A DNA stretch of 64,000 bases. It comes from Rhodopseudomonas pentothenatexigens. GTDB taxonomy: Bacteria > Pseudomonadota > Alphaproteobacteria > Rhizobiales > Xanthobacteraceae. Of this stretch, positions 44,983 to 54,632 are shown one piece after another. Each line of letters begins with the position of its first letter. The stretch's first letter is position 1. The notes beneath the pieces were generated by a model. The model had not been told where the DNA came from. It saw only the letters and a program-made list of their open reading frames with translations, and ran no database searches. Position numbers and translations under genes: made by a program. The stretch is from NCBI RefSeq assembly GCF_900218015.1, contig NZ_UFQQ01000014.1, positions 91,126 through 155,125 of the forward strand, given 5' to 3'.

Positions 44983-46686
44983 ATGGGAAGCTGGATCAAA
45001 CACATCGGACTGTCGTGGAAGGTCCAGCTCGCCCCTGCATTTCTGGTCGTGGTGATGATCGCGATCGGCGCGTTCGCGCTGCAGTCGCTGCGCGCCAACC
45101 AGCAGAATGTCGACAAGCTGGTGTCCGGCCCGGTCAGGCTGTCGGAGCTGGCGGCAGACCTCAACAACACCGCCTGGACCGCGCACGCCAAGCTGTACCG
45201 GATGGCCGCGACCGCGGCCAACGAGACCGACGCGGCCAAGCTGACGGCCGTCATCAAGGAAGCGGCTGCCGGGATCGGGCAGATCCCGACTCCGCTGGCC
45301 GAGGTCGAGAAGGCGCTCGGCGCGGATGCCGCCAAGCCGGCGTTTCAGAAGTTGAAGGCGGCGGTCGCCGGCTATCAGAAGCAGGCCAAGAACGCGGTCG
45401 AGATGGCGGACGGCGACGCCGGCTCGGCGATGCTGTTCATCAAGAGCGCGGAGAAGAGTTTCGGCGAGATCGACAAGCTGATCGGCGATCTGATTTTGTC
45501 CAGCAACGACAGCCGCGACCGTGAGATCGCGCAGACCGGTATCGCGCTTGATCGCGAACAATGGCTGCTCGGATCCATCCTGGCGGTGGCGTCGTTGGTC
45601 GGCATCGCATTTTCGTTCCTGATCGGCCGCAGCATCGCCCGCCCGGTGGTGGCGATGACGGGAGCGATGCGCGAACTGGCGTCCGGCAATTTCGGCGTGC
45701 AGTTGCCCGGCCTGGAACGCGGCGACGAGGTCGGCCAGATGGCCCGCGCGGTCGAGGAGTTCAAGGTCCAGGCGGTCGCCAAGGCCGAGCGCGAGCAGGC
45801 CGAACGGCAACGCCAGGAACAGATCGCCGCGGAAGCCCGGCGGGCCGAGCTGCATCAGCTCGCCGACAGTTTCGAAGCGGCGGTCGGCCAGATCGTCGAA
45901 CAGGTCGGGATCGCCTCGCAGGCGCTGGAAGCATCCGCGGGCGCGCTCGCCAAAGGCAGCGCCGAGACCCAGCAGCTTGCCACCACGGTGGCCGCAGCGT
46001 CGTCGCAGACCTCGAACAACGTGCAGTCGGTGGCGTCCGCCACCGAAGAAATGACCGCCTCGGTCGAGGAGATCAGCCGTCAGGTCAGCGAGTCGCGCAA
46101 GATCGCCGACGAGGCGGTGCAGCAGGCCGAACAGACCGACGCGCGGATCGCCAAGCTGGCGCAGGCCGCCAACCGGATCGGCGACGTCACTCAGCTGATC
46201 ACCACGATTGCCGGCCAGACCAATCTCTTGGCACTCAATGCCACCATCGAGTCCGCCCGGGCCGGCGAGGCCGGCCGCGGTTTTGCCGTGGTGGCGCAGG
46301 AGGTCAAGGCGCTGGCGGAGCAGACCGCCAAGGCCACCGACGAAATCAGCGCGCAGATCGCCGAGATGCAGGCGGCCACCAAGGAGTCGGTCGTCGCCAT
46401 CAAGGAGATCGGCGGCACCATCGGCAAGATCGCGCACATCGCCTCGACCATCGCGGCGTCGGTCGACGAGCAGGGCTCTGCGACCCAGGAGATCGCCCGC
46501 AGCGTGCAGCAGGCGGCGATCGGCACCAACCAGGTCGCGGCCAGCATCGGCAACGTCAATCGCGGCGCGGCCGACACCGGGGCGGCGTCGGACGAGGTGC
46601 TGACCTCGGCGCAGATGCTGTCGGGGGAAAACAACCGGTTGCGTGCCGAGGTGGCTAAATTTCTCGCAACCGTTCGGGTCGCCTGA
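44983..46686 (+). CDS. Methyl-accepting chemotaxis protein
   Basis: A 567-residue chemoreceptor. TM1 spans about residues 15-36 ([19 protein letters not shown]), a helical periplasmic domain of about 150 residues follows ([19 protein letters not shown]), and TM2 is near residues 188-210. A HAMP domain comes next ([45 protein letters not shown]). The long coiled coil has the CheA/CheW hairpin tip [42 protein letters not shown]. The periplasmic part is a four-helix bundle type, not a Cache. The neighbouring soluble Cache protein may therefore complement it. It probably steers motility through the main Che system encoded elsewhere. Confidence 0.92.
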   Translation: MGSWIKHIGLSWKVQLAPAFLVVVMIAIGAFALQSLRANQQNVDKLVSGPVRLSELAADLNNTAWTAHAKLYRMAATAANETDAAKLTAVIKEAAAGIGQIPTPLAEVEKALGADAAKPAFQKLKAAVAGYQKQAKNAVEMADGDAGSAMLFIKSAEKSFGEIDKLIGDLILSSNDSRDREIAQTGIALDREQWLLGSILAVASLVGIAFSFLIGRSIARPVVAMTGAMRELASGNFGVQLPGLERGDEVGQMARAVEEFKVQAVAKAEREQAERQRQEQIAAEARRAELHQLADSFEAAVGQIVEQVGIASQALEASAGALAKGSAETQQLATTVAAASSQTSNNVQSVASATEEMTASVEEISRQVSESRKIADEAVQQAEQTDARIAKLAQAANRIGDVTQLITTIAGQTNLLALNATIESARAGEAGRGFAVVAQEVKALAEQTAKATDEISAQIAEMQAATKESVVAIKEIGGTIGKIAHIASTIAASVDEQGSATQEIARSVQQAAIGTNQVAASIGNVNRGAADTGAASDEVLTSAQMLSGENNRLRAEVAKFLATVRVA

Positions 46687-46714
46687 CGCGCGTGCCTTTG
46701 CTACCCTCCGGCCT

Positions 46715-46732
46715 GCGCTGCGACCGCAGCGC
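46715..46732. other. Short GC hairpin before eutB
   Basis: A seven-base stem GCGCTGC/GCAGCGC with a GACC loop lies between the chemoreceptor stop and the eutB start. It has no T-run and is too close to eutB to be a proper terminator. It may weakly separate the two or affect eutB translation. No cobalamin riboswitch was seen in this 61-base gap. Confidence 0.35.
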
Positions 46733-46747
46733 TCCGCCGGGGACGCC

Positions 46748-48130
46748 ATGATCTACCGCCACAGCATCGGCAACGTCTCGTTCGTGTTCGAGGATCTGCG
46801 CGACCTGCTCGCCAAGGCGAGCCCGCCGCGCTCCGGCGACCGGCTCGCCGGGATCGCCGCCGACAGCGCCGAGCAGATGGTGGCGGCCCGGATGGCGCTG
46901 GCGAACCTGCCGCTGCGGCAATTCCTGTCCGAAATGGTGATCCCCTACGAGGCCGACGAGGTGACGCGGCTGATCGCCGATCGCCACGACGCCGCGGCGT
47001 TTGCACCCGTGGCCGCGCTCACCGTCGGCGGCTTCCGCGATTGGCTGCTGTCGGATGCCGCGACGCCTTCGGCGCTGGCCGCGCTGGCGCCGGGCCTGAC
47101 GCCCGAAATGGTCGCCGCCGTCTCCAAGCTGATGCGCAACCAGGACCTGATCCTGGTGGCGAAGAAATGCCGCGTCGTCACCCGCTTCCGCAACACCATC
47201 GGACTGCCGGGTCGGATCAGCGTGCGGCTGCAGCCGAACCACCCGTTCGACGATGCCCGCGGCATCACCGCATCGATCCTCGACGGCCTGCTGCTCGGCG
47301 CCGGCGACGCCTGCATCGGCATCAATCCGGCGAGCGACGATCCGGCCGTGCTCGGGCAGCTGGTGCGGCTGCTCGACGATATCATCGCGCGGCTGGCGAT
47401 TCCGACCCAGGGCTGCGTGCTCACGCACGTCACCACCACGCTGCGCCTGATCGAACAGGGCGCTCCGGTCGATCTGACGTTCCAATCGATCGCCGGCACC
47501 GAGGCCGCCAACCGCAGCTTCGGCGTCGATCTGGCGCTGCTCGCGGAGGCGCATCAGGCGACGCTGGCGCAGAAGCGCGGCACCCTCGGCGATAACGTGA
47601 TGTATTTCGAGACCGGGCAGGGCTCGGCGCTGTCGGCGAATGCGCATCACGGCGTCGATCAGCAGACCTGCGAGGCGCGCGCCTATGCGGTCGCTCGTGC
47701 GTTCTCGCCTCTGCTGGTCAACAGCGTGGTCGGATTCATCGGCCCGGAATATCTCTACGACGGCAAGCAGATCGTCCGTGCCGGGCTCGAGGATCACTTC
47801 TGCGGCAAGCTGCTCGGCCTGCCGCTCGGGGTCGACATCTGCTACACTAACCACGCCGAAGCCGATCAGGACGACATGGACACGCTGCTGACGCTGCTCG
47901 CCGCGGCCGGCGTTAATTTCATCATGGGCGTGCCCGGCGCCGACGACGTCATGCTCAACTACCAGTCGACATCGTTCCACGACGCCCTGTATGTCCGCGA
48001 CCTGTTCGGCCTGAAACGCGCGCCGGAATTCGACGACTGGCTGGTCCGTGCCGGTTTTGCCGGCCCCGATCATCGCCCGCTGACGGACGGTGCCCTGCTG
48101 CCGGAAATCGCCGCGCGGTTGATCGCCTGA
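46748..48130 (+). CDS. eutB: Ethanolamine ammonia-lyase large subunit
   Basis: A 460-residue TIM-barrel protein, the active-site subunit of adenosylcobalamin-dependent ethanolamine ammonia-lyase. IGNVSFVFEDLRDLLAKASPPRSGDRLAGIAA is the conserved N-terminus. LMRNQDLILVAKKCRVVTRFRNTIGLPG, CVLTHVTTTLRLIEQGAPVDLTFQSIAGTEAANRSFGV, YFETGQGSALSANAHHGVDQQT and CYTNHAEADQDDMDTLLTLLAAAGVNFIMGVPGADDVMLNYQS are hallmarks. It splits ethanolamine into acetaldehyde and ammonia. No eut microcompartment genes are present. Its usual direct partner eutC is displaced, with hpnP between them. ATG 46748 is 61 bases after the chemoreceptor stop. Confidence 0.95.
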   Translation: MIYRHSIGNVSFVFEDLRDLLAKASPPRSGDRLAGIAADSAEQMVAARMALANLPLRQFLSEMVIPYEADEVTRLIADRHDAAAFAPVAALTVGGFRDWLLSDAATPSALAALAPGLTPEMVAAVSKLMRNQDLILVAKKCRVVTRFRNTIGLPGRISVRLQPNHPFDDARGITASILDGLLLGAGDACIGINPASDDPAVLGQLVRLLDDIIARLAIPTQGCVLTHVTTTLRLIEQGAPVDLTFQSIAGTEAANRSFGVDLALLAEAHQATLAQKRGTLGDNVMYFETGQGSALSANAHHGVDQQTCEARAYAVARAFSPLLVNSVVGFIGPEYLYDGKQIVRAGLEDHFCGKLLGLPLGVDICYTNHAEADQDDMDTLLTLLAAAGVNFIMGVPGADDVMLNYQSTSFHDALYVRDLFGLKRAPEFDDWLVRAGFAGPDHRPLTDGALLPEIAARLIA

Positions 48131-48237
48131 CGGGGCCGCTCGGCCGACGCCCGACAAGAAACGCTGGCCGCTCCGCTGCGACCGTGGTTAGATCATGCAT
48201 CACGGACGCGGTCGGGCGGACTTTTTCGCCGCCATAG

Positions 48238-48262
48238 GGAACCGGTCGCGGGCCGCGCAGTT
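48238..48262 (+). promoter_or_regulatory. EcfG (general stress sigma factor) type promoter of hpnP
   Basis: GGAAC (48238-48242), then 16 bases, then AGTT (48259-48262). The alphaproteobacterial EcfG consensus is GGAAC, 16-17 bases, CGTT, so one base differs in the -10. It lies about 95 bases before the hpnP start. Control of hpnP by EcfG has been reported for R. palustris TIE-1, which fits this match. Confidence 0.65.
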
Positions 48263-48356
48263 GTATTGGACTTGCCGTTTTTGGGGCCGGCGGTCGAACC
48301 GTGCCGACGATCGCCGCAACCAACACGGAGATCGTGTCGTTCGCGGGGAAAGTTCG

Positions 48357-49943
48357 ATGAAAGCCGAATCCGGCCAGACCAGTCGTCGCATTCTTTGTGT
48401 TTTCCCGCGCTACACCAAGTCCTTCGGCACGTTTCAGCATTCCTATCCACTGATGGACGACGTCGCGGCCTTCATGCCGCCGCAGGGGCTGCTGGTGATC
48501 GCCGCCTATCTGCCGGACGAATGGTCGGTCCGCTTCGTCGACGAGAACATCCGCCCCGCCACCGAAGACGATTTCACCTGGGCCGATGCGGTGTTCGTCA
48601 GCGGCATGCACATCCAGCGCCAGCAGATGAACGACATCTGCCGACGCGCCCATGATTTCGATCTGCCGGTGGCGCTGGGCGGTCCCTCGGTCAGCGCCTG
48701 TCCCGATTACTACCCGAATTTCGACTACCTGCATGTCGGCGAGCTCGGCGACGCCACCGATCAATTGATCGCCAGGCTGGCGCACGACGTGGCGCGGCCG
48801 AAGCGCCAGATCGTGTTCACCACCGAAGACCGCCTCGACATGGCGCTGTTTCCGATTCCGGCCTACGAGCTGGCGGAATGCAGCAAATATCTGCTCGGCA
48901 GCATCCAGTACTCGTCGGGTTGCCCGTATCAGTGTGAGTTCTGCGACATTCCGGGCCTTTACGGCCGCAATCCGCGGCTGAAGACGCCGGAGCAGATCAT
49001 CACCGAGCTCGACCGCATGGTGGAGTGCGGCATCCGCGGCTCGGTGTATTTCGTCGACGACAATTTCATCGGCAACCGCAAGGCGGCGCTCGATCTGCTG
49101 CCGCATCTGGTCGAATGGCAGAAGCGCACCGGGTTCGCGCTGCAGCTCGCCTGCGAGGCGACGCTGAACATCGCCAAGCGGCCGGAGATCCTCGAACTGA
49201 TGCGCGAGGCGTATTTCTGTACGATCTTCGTCGGCATCGAGACGCCGGACCCGACCGCGCTGAAGGCGATGCACAAGGACCACAACATGATGGTCCCGAT
49301 CCTGGAAGGCGTGCGCACCATCGGCAGCTACGGGATCGAGGTGGTGTCGGGCATCATCCTGGGGCTCGATACCGACACGCCGGAGACCGGCAACTTCCTG
49401 CTGAAATTCATCGACCAGTCGCAGATCCCGCTGCTGACGATCAACCTGCTGCAGGCGCTGCCGAAGACGCCGCTGTGGGACCGGCTGGAGCGCGAGGGCC
49501 GGCTGGTGCACGACGAATCCCGCGACTCCAATGTCGACTTCCTGATGCCCTACGATCAGGTGGTGGCGATGTGGAAAACCTGCATGTCACGCGCCTACCA
49601 GCCCGCGGCGCTGTTGGCGCGCTACGATTATCAGATCCGCAACGCCTATGCGCACCGGCTGAAGCTGCCGGCGACGCCGCAGCGCGCATCGAAAGCCAAC
49701 ATCAAGCGCGCCCTGGTGATGTTCCGGAACATCGTCTGGCAGATCGGCGTCAAGGGCGACTACAAGCCGGCATTCTGGAAATTCGCCCTGACCCGGCTGG
49801 TCCGCGGCGAGCTCGAATATTTCCTGTCGGTGATGGTGGTGGCGCATCATCTGATCATCTATGCGCGCGAAGCCTCGCGCGGCCATGCCAACGCGTCGAA
49901 CTACTCGCTCCGCCTGCGCGAAGCCTCGGTCCCGGCGGAATAG
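48357..49943 (+). CDS. hpnP: Hopanoid C-2 methylase (B12-binding radical SAM)
   Basis: A 528-residue class B radical SAM enzyme. Residues about 10-150 form a cobalamin-binding domain, with [21 protein letters not shown] at its start and [29 protein letters not shown]. The radical SAM barrel carries the [4Fe-4S] cysteines 189, 193 and 196 in [18 protein letters not shown]. The [12 protein letters not shown] and [18 protein letters not shown] motifs and the C-terminal domain match HpnP. It methylates ring A of hopanoids to give 2-methylhopanoids, at the membrane. It lies between eutB and eutC, seven bases before eutC. ATG 48357 is preferred, as a longer frame runs through the promoter. Confidence 0.92.
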   Translation: MKAESGQTSRRILCVFPRYTKSFGTFQHSYPLMDDVAAFMPPQGLLVIAAYLPDEWSVRFVDENIRPATEDDFTWADAVFVSGMHIQRQQMNDICRRAHDFDLPVALGGPSVSACPDYYPNFDYLHVGELGDATDQLIARLAHDVARPKRQIVFTTEDRLDMALFPIPAYELAECSKYLLGSIQYSSGCPYQCEFCDIPGLYGRNPRLKTPEQIITELDRMVECGIRGSVYFVDDNFIGNRKAALDLLPHLVEWQKRTGFALQLACEATLNIAKRPEILELMREAYFCTIFVGIETPDPTALKAMHKDHNMMVPILEGVRTIGSYGIEVVSGIILGLDTDTPETGNFLLKFIDQSQIPLLTINLLQALPKTPLWDRLEREGRLVHDESRDSNVDFLMPYDQVVAMWKTCMSRAYQPAALLARYDYQIRNAYAHRLKLPATPQRASKANIKRALVMFRNIVWQIGVKGDYKPAFWKFALTRLVRGELEYFLSVMVVAHHLIIYAREASRGHANASNYSLRLREASVPAE

Positions 49944-49950
49944 GGAGCGC

Positions 49951-50718
49951 ATGAATACTCTTGCCACGCCGCCGCGATCGCTCGCCGAGCTGCGCCGTTT
50001 CACGACGGCCCGCATCGCGCTCGGCCGCGCCGGCACCAGCCTGCCGACCGAGGCGCTGCTGGATTTCACCCTCGCTCATGCCCGGGCTCGCGACGCCGTC
50101 CATGCGAGGTTCGACGCCGACGCCATCGCGCGCGACTTGCAGGCGCTCGGCCTGCGCACGCTGCAGGTAGCGAGCCGGGCCGGCGGCCGGCGGGACTATC
50201 TGGTCCGGCCCGACCTCGGCCGCCAGCTTGATCCGGCGTCGGGCGCGATCCTGGACGGGGCAGGGAAGGCCGCCGACGTCGCGCTGGTGATCGGTGACGG
50301 CCTGTCGCCGGTCGCGGTGGCGGCGCAGGCGACCGCCGTGGTGCGGCATCTGCTGCCGCGGCTGGCGGCGGCCCGGATCGGCGTCGGCCCGGCGGTGGTC
50401 GCCTCCGGCGCCCGGGTGGCCCTCGGCGACGAGATCGGCGCGGCGCTCGGCGCTCGGATGGTGGTGGTGCTGATCGGCGAACGTCCCGGCCTGTCGGCGC
50501 CGGCCAGCCTCGGCGCCTATCTGACCTTCGGGCCGCGGCCCGGCCTCACCGACGCCGACCGCAACTGCGTGTCGAATGTGCACGCCGCCGGGATTTCGCC
50601 GGACGAGGCGGCGCACAAGATCGCCTGGCTGGTGCGCGAAGGATTCGCACGCCAGACCACCGGCGTCGCCCTCAAGGACGAGAGTGGCAGCCTGATGCCG
50701 GAGCTGCCGGCGCCTTGA
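49951..50718 (+). CDS. eutC: Ethanolamine ammonia-lyase small subunit
   Basis: A 255-residue partner of EutB that helps bind adenosylcobalamin. [45 protein letters not shown] is the conserved N-terminus. [91 protein letters not shown] and [30 protein letters not shown] complete the family. It starts seven bases after the hpnP stop, with TAGGGAG as ribosome site. Its translation is probably linked to hpnP rather than to eutB, an unusual order for the two subunit genes. Confidence 0.95.
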   Translation: MNTLATPPRSLAELRRFTTARIALGRAGTSLPTEALLDFTLAHARARDAVHARFDADAIARDLQALGLRTLQVASRAGGRRDYLVRPDLGRQLDPASGAILDGAGKAADVALVIGDGLSPVAVAAQATAVVRHLLPRLAAARIGVGPAVVASGARVALGDEIGAALGARMVVVLIGERPGLSAPASLGAYLTFGPRPGLTDADRNCVSNVHAAGISPDEAAHKIAWLVREGFARQTTGVALKDESGSLMPELPAP

Positions 50719-50924
50719 TCCGGGGCTCTCGGAAAACTCGCAAGCGGACCGCGAATCTGGTGGATTCCGGTTCCCAGTCTCGATGCCGAAGGGCGGTCGG
50801 TCCGAGCCTGCGCAGGTGGTGAATTGCTGCATGTCCGAGGACCTGGATGCCGGGCGATGCGACGCTGTCGCATTCGTGCCGGGAAGTCTGGCTAGGACAA
50901 GCGATCGATAGGACGGAATTGCGC

Positions 50925-53297
50925 ATGCTGGACAGAAACGTGAACGACGCCGAAGTCGCGGAAATCAAGCGGCGGCGGGTCAGCATCGCCTTCGGCCTGG
51001 AGCGGCTCGGTCTGATCCCGCTGCGCGCCCCGGTGGTGTCCTGCATCATCCTGCTGGCGCTGATCGTCGGTGCGGTGTTCGGCATCGAACGGATCAAGAT
51101 CGATGACTCCCTCAGCCAGCTGTTCCGCTCCGACACCAAGGAGTTCAAGCAGTACGAGGAGGTCACCAAGCGATTTCCCTCGACCGAATTCGACGTGCTG
51201 ATGGTGGTCGAAGGCAAGGAGCTGCTGGCCCGCGACAATCTCGAGAAGCTGCGCGACACCGTCACCGATCTGCAATTGATCGACGGCGTCCGCGGCCTGA
51301 TCTCGCTGTTTTCGGCGCGGCAGGCACCGGAGCCCGGCAAGCTGCCGGCGGCGCTGTTTCCACCCGATCTGCCGGAAGGCGAGGCCTACGACCGGTTCGT
51401 GCAGACGGTGAAGACCAACGAGATCATCCGCGGCAAGCTGCTGTCCGAAGACGGCACGCTGGCGCTGGTGGTGCTGTCGCTCGATCCCAAGGTGGTGGCC
51501 GACAACGCCCGGCTGCGCGCCACGATCGGCGAAATCCGCAAGGTCATGGCCGACGATCTCGACGGCTCCGGACTCAGCCGGCAATTGTCCGGCGTGCCGG
51601 TGATGCAGCTCGAAATCCGCAACGCCGTCGAGCGCGACGGGCTGATCTACAACGTCGCCGGCATTCTCGCCGGCTGCATCATCGCCATCCTGTTCTTCCG
51701 CAAGATCTCGTTCATGGTGGTGGCGGCGTTTCCGCCGCTGCTGGCGATCCTGCTGGCGCTCGGCGTGCTCGGCTGGGCCGGCTTCAGCCTGAACATGTTC
51801 CTCAACGTGATGACGCCGCTGATCATGGTGATCAGCTTCTCGGATTCGATGCAGCTCACCTTTGCGGCGCGGGACCGGCTGATTGCCGGCGAGGACAAAT
51901 ACACCGCGTTCAAGAACGCCGTGCTGGTGGTCGGCCCGGCCTGCGTGCTGACCCACGCCACCGCCGGGATTTCCTTCATCGCGCTGCAGTTTTCCAGTTC
52001 GGACCTGATCCGCGCGTTCGGCGAGGCCGGACTGCTCGCCACCGTGCTGGCGCTGGTGGCGGTGCTGACGCTGGTGCCGGTGTTCGGCGTGCTGCTGGTG
52101 CGCCACGAGGAAGCGTTCGCGGCCAAGTTCCAGAGCGCCGATCTCGGCGTCAACGCGCTGCGCCGGTTCTGCGCCTTCATCGCGGTGCGGATGGTCGGCC
52201 GGCCCGGGCTGTTCAGCCTTCTGGCGGTGCTGGTGGTCGGTGGCCTCGCGGTGATCTATGCCAATCTCGAGCCGCGCTATCGCCTCGCCGATCAGGTCCC
52301 CGACAAGGAGCAGGCGGTGCAGGCGAGCGACCGGCTCGACGCCAAGCTCACCGGCGCCAACCCGATCGACGTGCTGATCGAATTCCCCAAGGGCCAGTCG
52401 CTGTACTCGCCCGAGAGCCTGCAGATCATCGCCCAGGTCCATGCCACGATCGAGAAGCAGGCCGGCGTCGGCAACGTCTGGTCGCTGGAGACGCTGCGCC
52501 GCTGGCTCGCCGAGAAGGCGCACACCACCAGCGTCGACACGCTGAAGGAGTATGTCGACCTGCTGCCGCAGAACCTGGTTCGCCGCTTCATCTCGGAGGA
52601 TCAGACCGCCGTGGTGGTCTCCGGCCGGGTGCCGGATCTCGACTCCAGCGCGATTCTCCCGGTGGTGCAGAAGCTCGACCACGCGCTCGACGCGGTGCGC
52701 GCCGCGCATCCGGGATACGAGGTCGCGGTCACCGGGCTGTCGGCGATTGCCGCGCGCAACAGTGCCGACATGATCTCCAAGCTCAACCACGGCCTCACCA
52801 TCGAATTCGCGCTGGTGGCGATCTTCATCGGCCTGGCGTTCCGCTCGGTGGTGGTGATGCTGGCCTGCATCCTGCCGGGTATCTTCCCGGTGGTGCTGTC
52901 CGGCACGCTGCTGTGGCTGATGGGGGAGGGGCTGCAATTCGCCAGCGTGGTGGCGCTGACGGTGTCGTTCGGCCTCGGCCTGTCGGCCACCATTCACTTC
53001 CTCAACCGGTTGCGGCTGGAGAGCCCGCCGGGTGTCAGCGCCGCGCATGCAGTCGAGCGCGCCACCGTGCTGGTCGGACCGGCGCTGATCCTCACCACCG
53101 TGGTGCTGGCCTGCGGTCTCGGCGTCACGGTCTTCTCGGACCTGCCGTCGCTGCGGCTGTTCGGCTGGCTCAGCGCCTTCGCGATGGTGGCGGCGCTGAT
53201 CGCCGATCTGTTCATCCTGCGCCCGACCGCGATGTGGCTGATCGCCACGGCGCAGCGCCTGCGCGGCGGCCGCCATCGCGCCGGGCCGGTGGTGTAG
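50925..53297 (+). CDS. hpnN: Hopanoid transporter, RND/MMPL family
   Basis: A 790-residue inner-membrane protein of the MMPL/RND superfamily with two repeats. Each has one helix, a large periplasmic domain and five more helices. The first loop starts RIKIDDSLSQLFRSDTKEFKQYEEVTKRFPSTEFDVLMVVEG. The first helical group includes NVAGILAGCIIAILFFRKISFMVVAAFPPLLAI, and the second group ends in LTVSFGLGLSATIHFLNRLRLE. HpnN is reported to move hopanoids to the outer membrane in R. palustris. It carries the usual hydrophilic residues for proton coupling. A strong terminator follows directly. Confidence 0.93.
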   Translation: MLDRNVNDAEVAEIKRRRVSIAFGLERLGLIPLRAPVVSCIILLALIVGAVFGIERIKIDDSLSQLFRSDTKEFKQYEEVTKRFPSTEFDVLMVVEGKELLARDNLEKLRDTVTDLQLIDGVRGLISLFSARQAPEPGKLPAALFPPDLPEGEAYDRFVQTVKTNEIIRGKLLSEDGTLALVVLSLDPKVVADNARLRATIGEIRKVMADDLDGSGLSRQLSGVPVMQLEIRNAVERDGLIYNVAGILAGCIIAILFFRKISFMVVAAFPPLLAILLALGVLGWAGFSLNMFLNVMTPLIMVISFSDSMQLTFAARDRLIAGEDKYTAFKNAVLVVGPACVLTHATAGISFIALQFSSSDLIRAFGEAGLLATVLALVAVLTLVPVFGVLLVRHEEAFAAKFQSADLGVNALRRFCAFIAVRMVGRPGLFSLLAVLVVGGLAVIYANLEPRYRLADQVPDKEQAVQASDRLDAKLTGANPIDVLIEFPKGQSLYSPESLQIIAQVHATIEKQAGVGNVWSLETLRRWLAEKAHTTSVDTLKEYVDLLPQNLVRRFISEDQTAVVVSGRVPDLDSSAILPVVQKLDHALDAVRAAHPGYEVAVTGLSAIAARNSADMISKLNHGLTIEFALVAIFIGLAFRSVVVMLACILPGIFPVVLSGTLLWLMGEGLQFASVVALTVSFGLGLSATIHFLNRLRLESPPGVSAAHAVERATVLVGPALILTTVVLACGLGVTVFSDLPSLRLFGWLSAFAMVAALIADLFILRPTAMWLIATAQRLRGGRHRAGPVV

Positions 53298-53312
53298 GCC
53301 CGCTGTCAAACG

Positions 53313-53345
53313 AAAGCCCCCGGACTGCAGGATCCGGGGGCTTTT
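53313..53345 (+). terminator. Terminator of hpnN
   Basis: A 12-base stem AAAGCCCCCGGA / TCCGGGGGCTTT with an eight-base loop and a T-run, starting 16 bases after the hpnN stop. The run of A on the left lets it work for the opposite gene as well. Confidence 0.9.
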
Positions 53346-53373
53346 CTGACTCAGAGTGTCGTTGTGTAGATCG

Positions 53374-53877
53374 TCAGCCGCGGGTCATCGAGATGTTGAC
53401 GCCGCGGATCTCGCCCTTCGAGCTGATGCCGACCGACTGCTTGTTGCCGCGGGTGGTCAGCGAGATGCTGGCGGCGAAGCCGGCGGCTTCGACGAACACT
53501 TCGATGTGGCCGCCGCCCGCCTTGCCCTGCAGGCTGCCGTTGATGTTGCGGCTGGCCTCGCTCCAGTTGCCGGAAATCCGGTCGCCGTTGCTGGCGACGT
53601 CGGCGGAGAGATCGAACTTGTAGCTGTCGCTGGCGCAGCGCAGCGTCTGCGTCAACTGGTTGCCGCCGCCGCCGACTCGGTAGGTCGCTTTGCAGCGGAT
53701 CCGTTCCTTCGAGCCATCCGAAAGCGCCACGGTACCGTTGCCCGACCACGATCCTTCGAAGCCTGAGAACGGTCCCGGGTCCGCGAGCGCGGCCGAAGCC
53801 GACAGCATCATCGCGGCGCCGATTCCGGCCGCCTTCAAGGCGTGCAGTGACGAAGTCGTGGAACGAAGCAGGCTCAT
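53374..53877 (-). CDS. Small exported protein inside the hopanoid region
   Basis: A 167-residue protein with a signal peptide (LKAAGIGAAMMLSASAALAD). The mature part is rich in glycine and beta strands: GPFSGFEGSWSGNGTVALSDGSKERIRCKATYRVGGGGNQLTQTLRCASDSYKFDLSADV, then GDRISGNWSEASRNINGSLQGKAGGGHIEVFVEAAGF. Two cysteines are close enough for a disulfide. It looks like a small lipocalin-like or calycin-like beta barrel, a fold that can hold hydrophobic ligands, but the family is not certain. GAGGA precedes ATG 53877. It is convergent with hpnN, sharing its terminator. Confidence 0.65.
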   Translation of the reverse strand: MSLLRSTTSSLHALKAAGIGAAMMLSASAALADPGPFSGFEGSWSGNGTVALSDGSKERIRCKATYRVGGGGNQLTQTLRCASDSYKFDLSADVASNGDRISGNWSEASRNINGSLQGKAGGGHIEVFVEAAGFAASISLTTRGNKQSVGISSKGEIRGVNISMTRG

Positions 53878-54258
53878 TCTGGCTATCCTCGGAGATCGCT
53901 GTGTAACGCGTCGCGTCACGTCCGCTGGTTAGTGTATTCGCCTTGCGGCAGGTTCAACTCAAATAGTAACGCCGCGCCCGCGCACCAAGGCGGGTGGTCA
54001 TGCTGTTCCGCCGGCTCGTCCGCGGAACTATCGCATTTGCATCAAATCGGCAACGTTCCGCGAAAATCACCGGGCCCGGCGTTGCTCCGCGCTGCCGCTT
54101 GGTAATGCCGCGTGCGTCGGCGCTAATTTGGCCGTATTTGTCGCCTTGATCGACACATCATACCGCTGTGTCGTCGTGCGTGCCGCGATCCATCCAGGCG
54201 GCGACGCTGATGAACCGACAACGGGTTTCCGACCCCCAGCCCATATCGAAGGAAGACA
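53878..54258. other. Divergent intergenic region, no gene seen
   Basis: A 381-base gap between the exported protein at 53374 and the Cys-rich protein at 54259. It must hold promoters for both. CGGAAC...GTTCCG (about 54023-54059) is a weak inverted repeat with six-base arms and wide spacing. The GGAAC to CGTT distance is 25 bases, wrong for EcfG. No other structure is evident. Confidence 0.4.
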
Positions 54259-54498
54259 ATGCAAAAGACTTTGGTTGCGCTCGCGTTGCTGCTGGTTTCG
54301 ATGTCGTCCGGCGCCAATGCCCAGCAACAGCAGCGTAGCGGCACCGAAGCCGAGCAGAAGGCCTGCTCGCGCGACGTGTCGCGTTTCTGCCGCTCCGTGA
54401 TGGAGCAGAGCGATCTGGTGATTCTGTCCTGCCTGCAGCAGAATCGCGCCAAGATCAGCAAAGCCTGCGACCAGGTGTTGGTCAGCCACGGCCAGTGA
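54259..54498 (+). CDS. Small exported Cys-rich (GLG1-like repeat) protein
   Basis: A 79-residue protein with a signal peptide (LVALALLLVSMSSGANAQ). The mature part holds one cysteine-rich repeat with four cysteines (36, 44, 58, 70) in the pattern KACSRDVSRFC ... ILSCLQQNRAKISKACDQVL. This pattern is known from the Golgi GLG1 repeat and from many small alphaproteobacterial periplasmic proteins. Function is unknown. Two disulfides are likely in the periplasm. It is preceded by GAAGGAAG as ribosome site and lies upstream of the hpnC promoter region. Confidence 0.7.
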   Translation: MQKTLVALALLLVSMSSGANAQQQQRSGTEAEQKACSRDVSRFCRSVMEQSDLVILSCLQQNRAKISKACDQVLVSHGQ

Positions 54499-54598
54499 GG
54501 CGGTGAGACGGCGTCCGCCGGGCCGGTTTCGGTCCGGTTCGGAGGCGGCGGCGGCGATCGGGGCAGAACTGCGACCCCGACATCCTCCGTCAAGATCG

Positions 54599-54627
54599 TT
54601 GGTTTAGCCGCCGATTTCCCTTATATG
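54599..54627 (+). promoter_or_regulatory. Possible promoter of the hpnC-D-E-shc-hpnG operon
   Basis: TTGGTT (54599-54604), 17 bases, TATATG (54622-54627), a moderate match to the housekeeping consensus (three of six, then four of six). Transcription would start at about 54634, exactly at the hairpin that follows. Confidence 0.35.
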
Positions 54628-54632
54628 GCGTC

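Noticed and set aside
46687..46747. Cobalamin riboswitch before eutB
   Set aside because: The gap is only 61 bases and has no B12-box; only a short GC hairpin is present.
48195..48356. 54-residue N-terminal extension of hpnP
   Set aside because: It is basic and low in complexity and overlaps the likely EcfG promoter; homologues start at the later ATG.
54024..54057. GGAAC ... CGTT as a second EcfG promoter
   Set aside because: The spacer is 25 bases, far from the 16-17 required.
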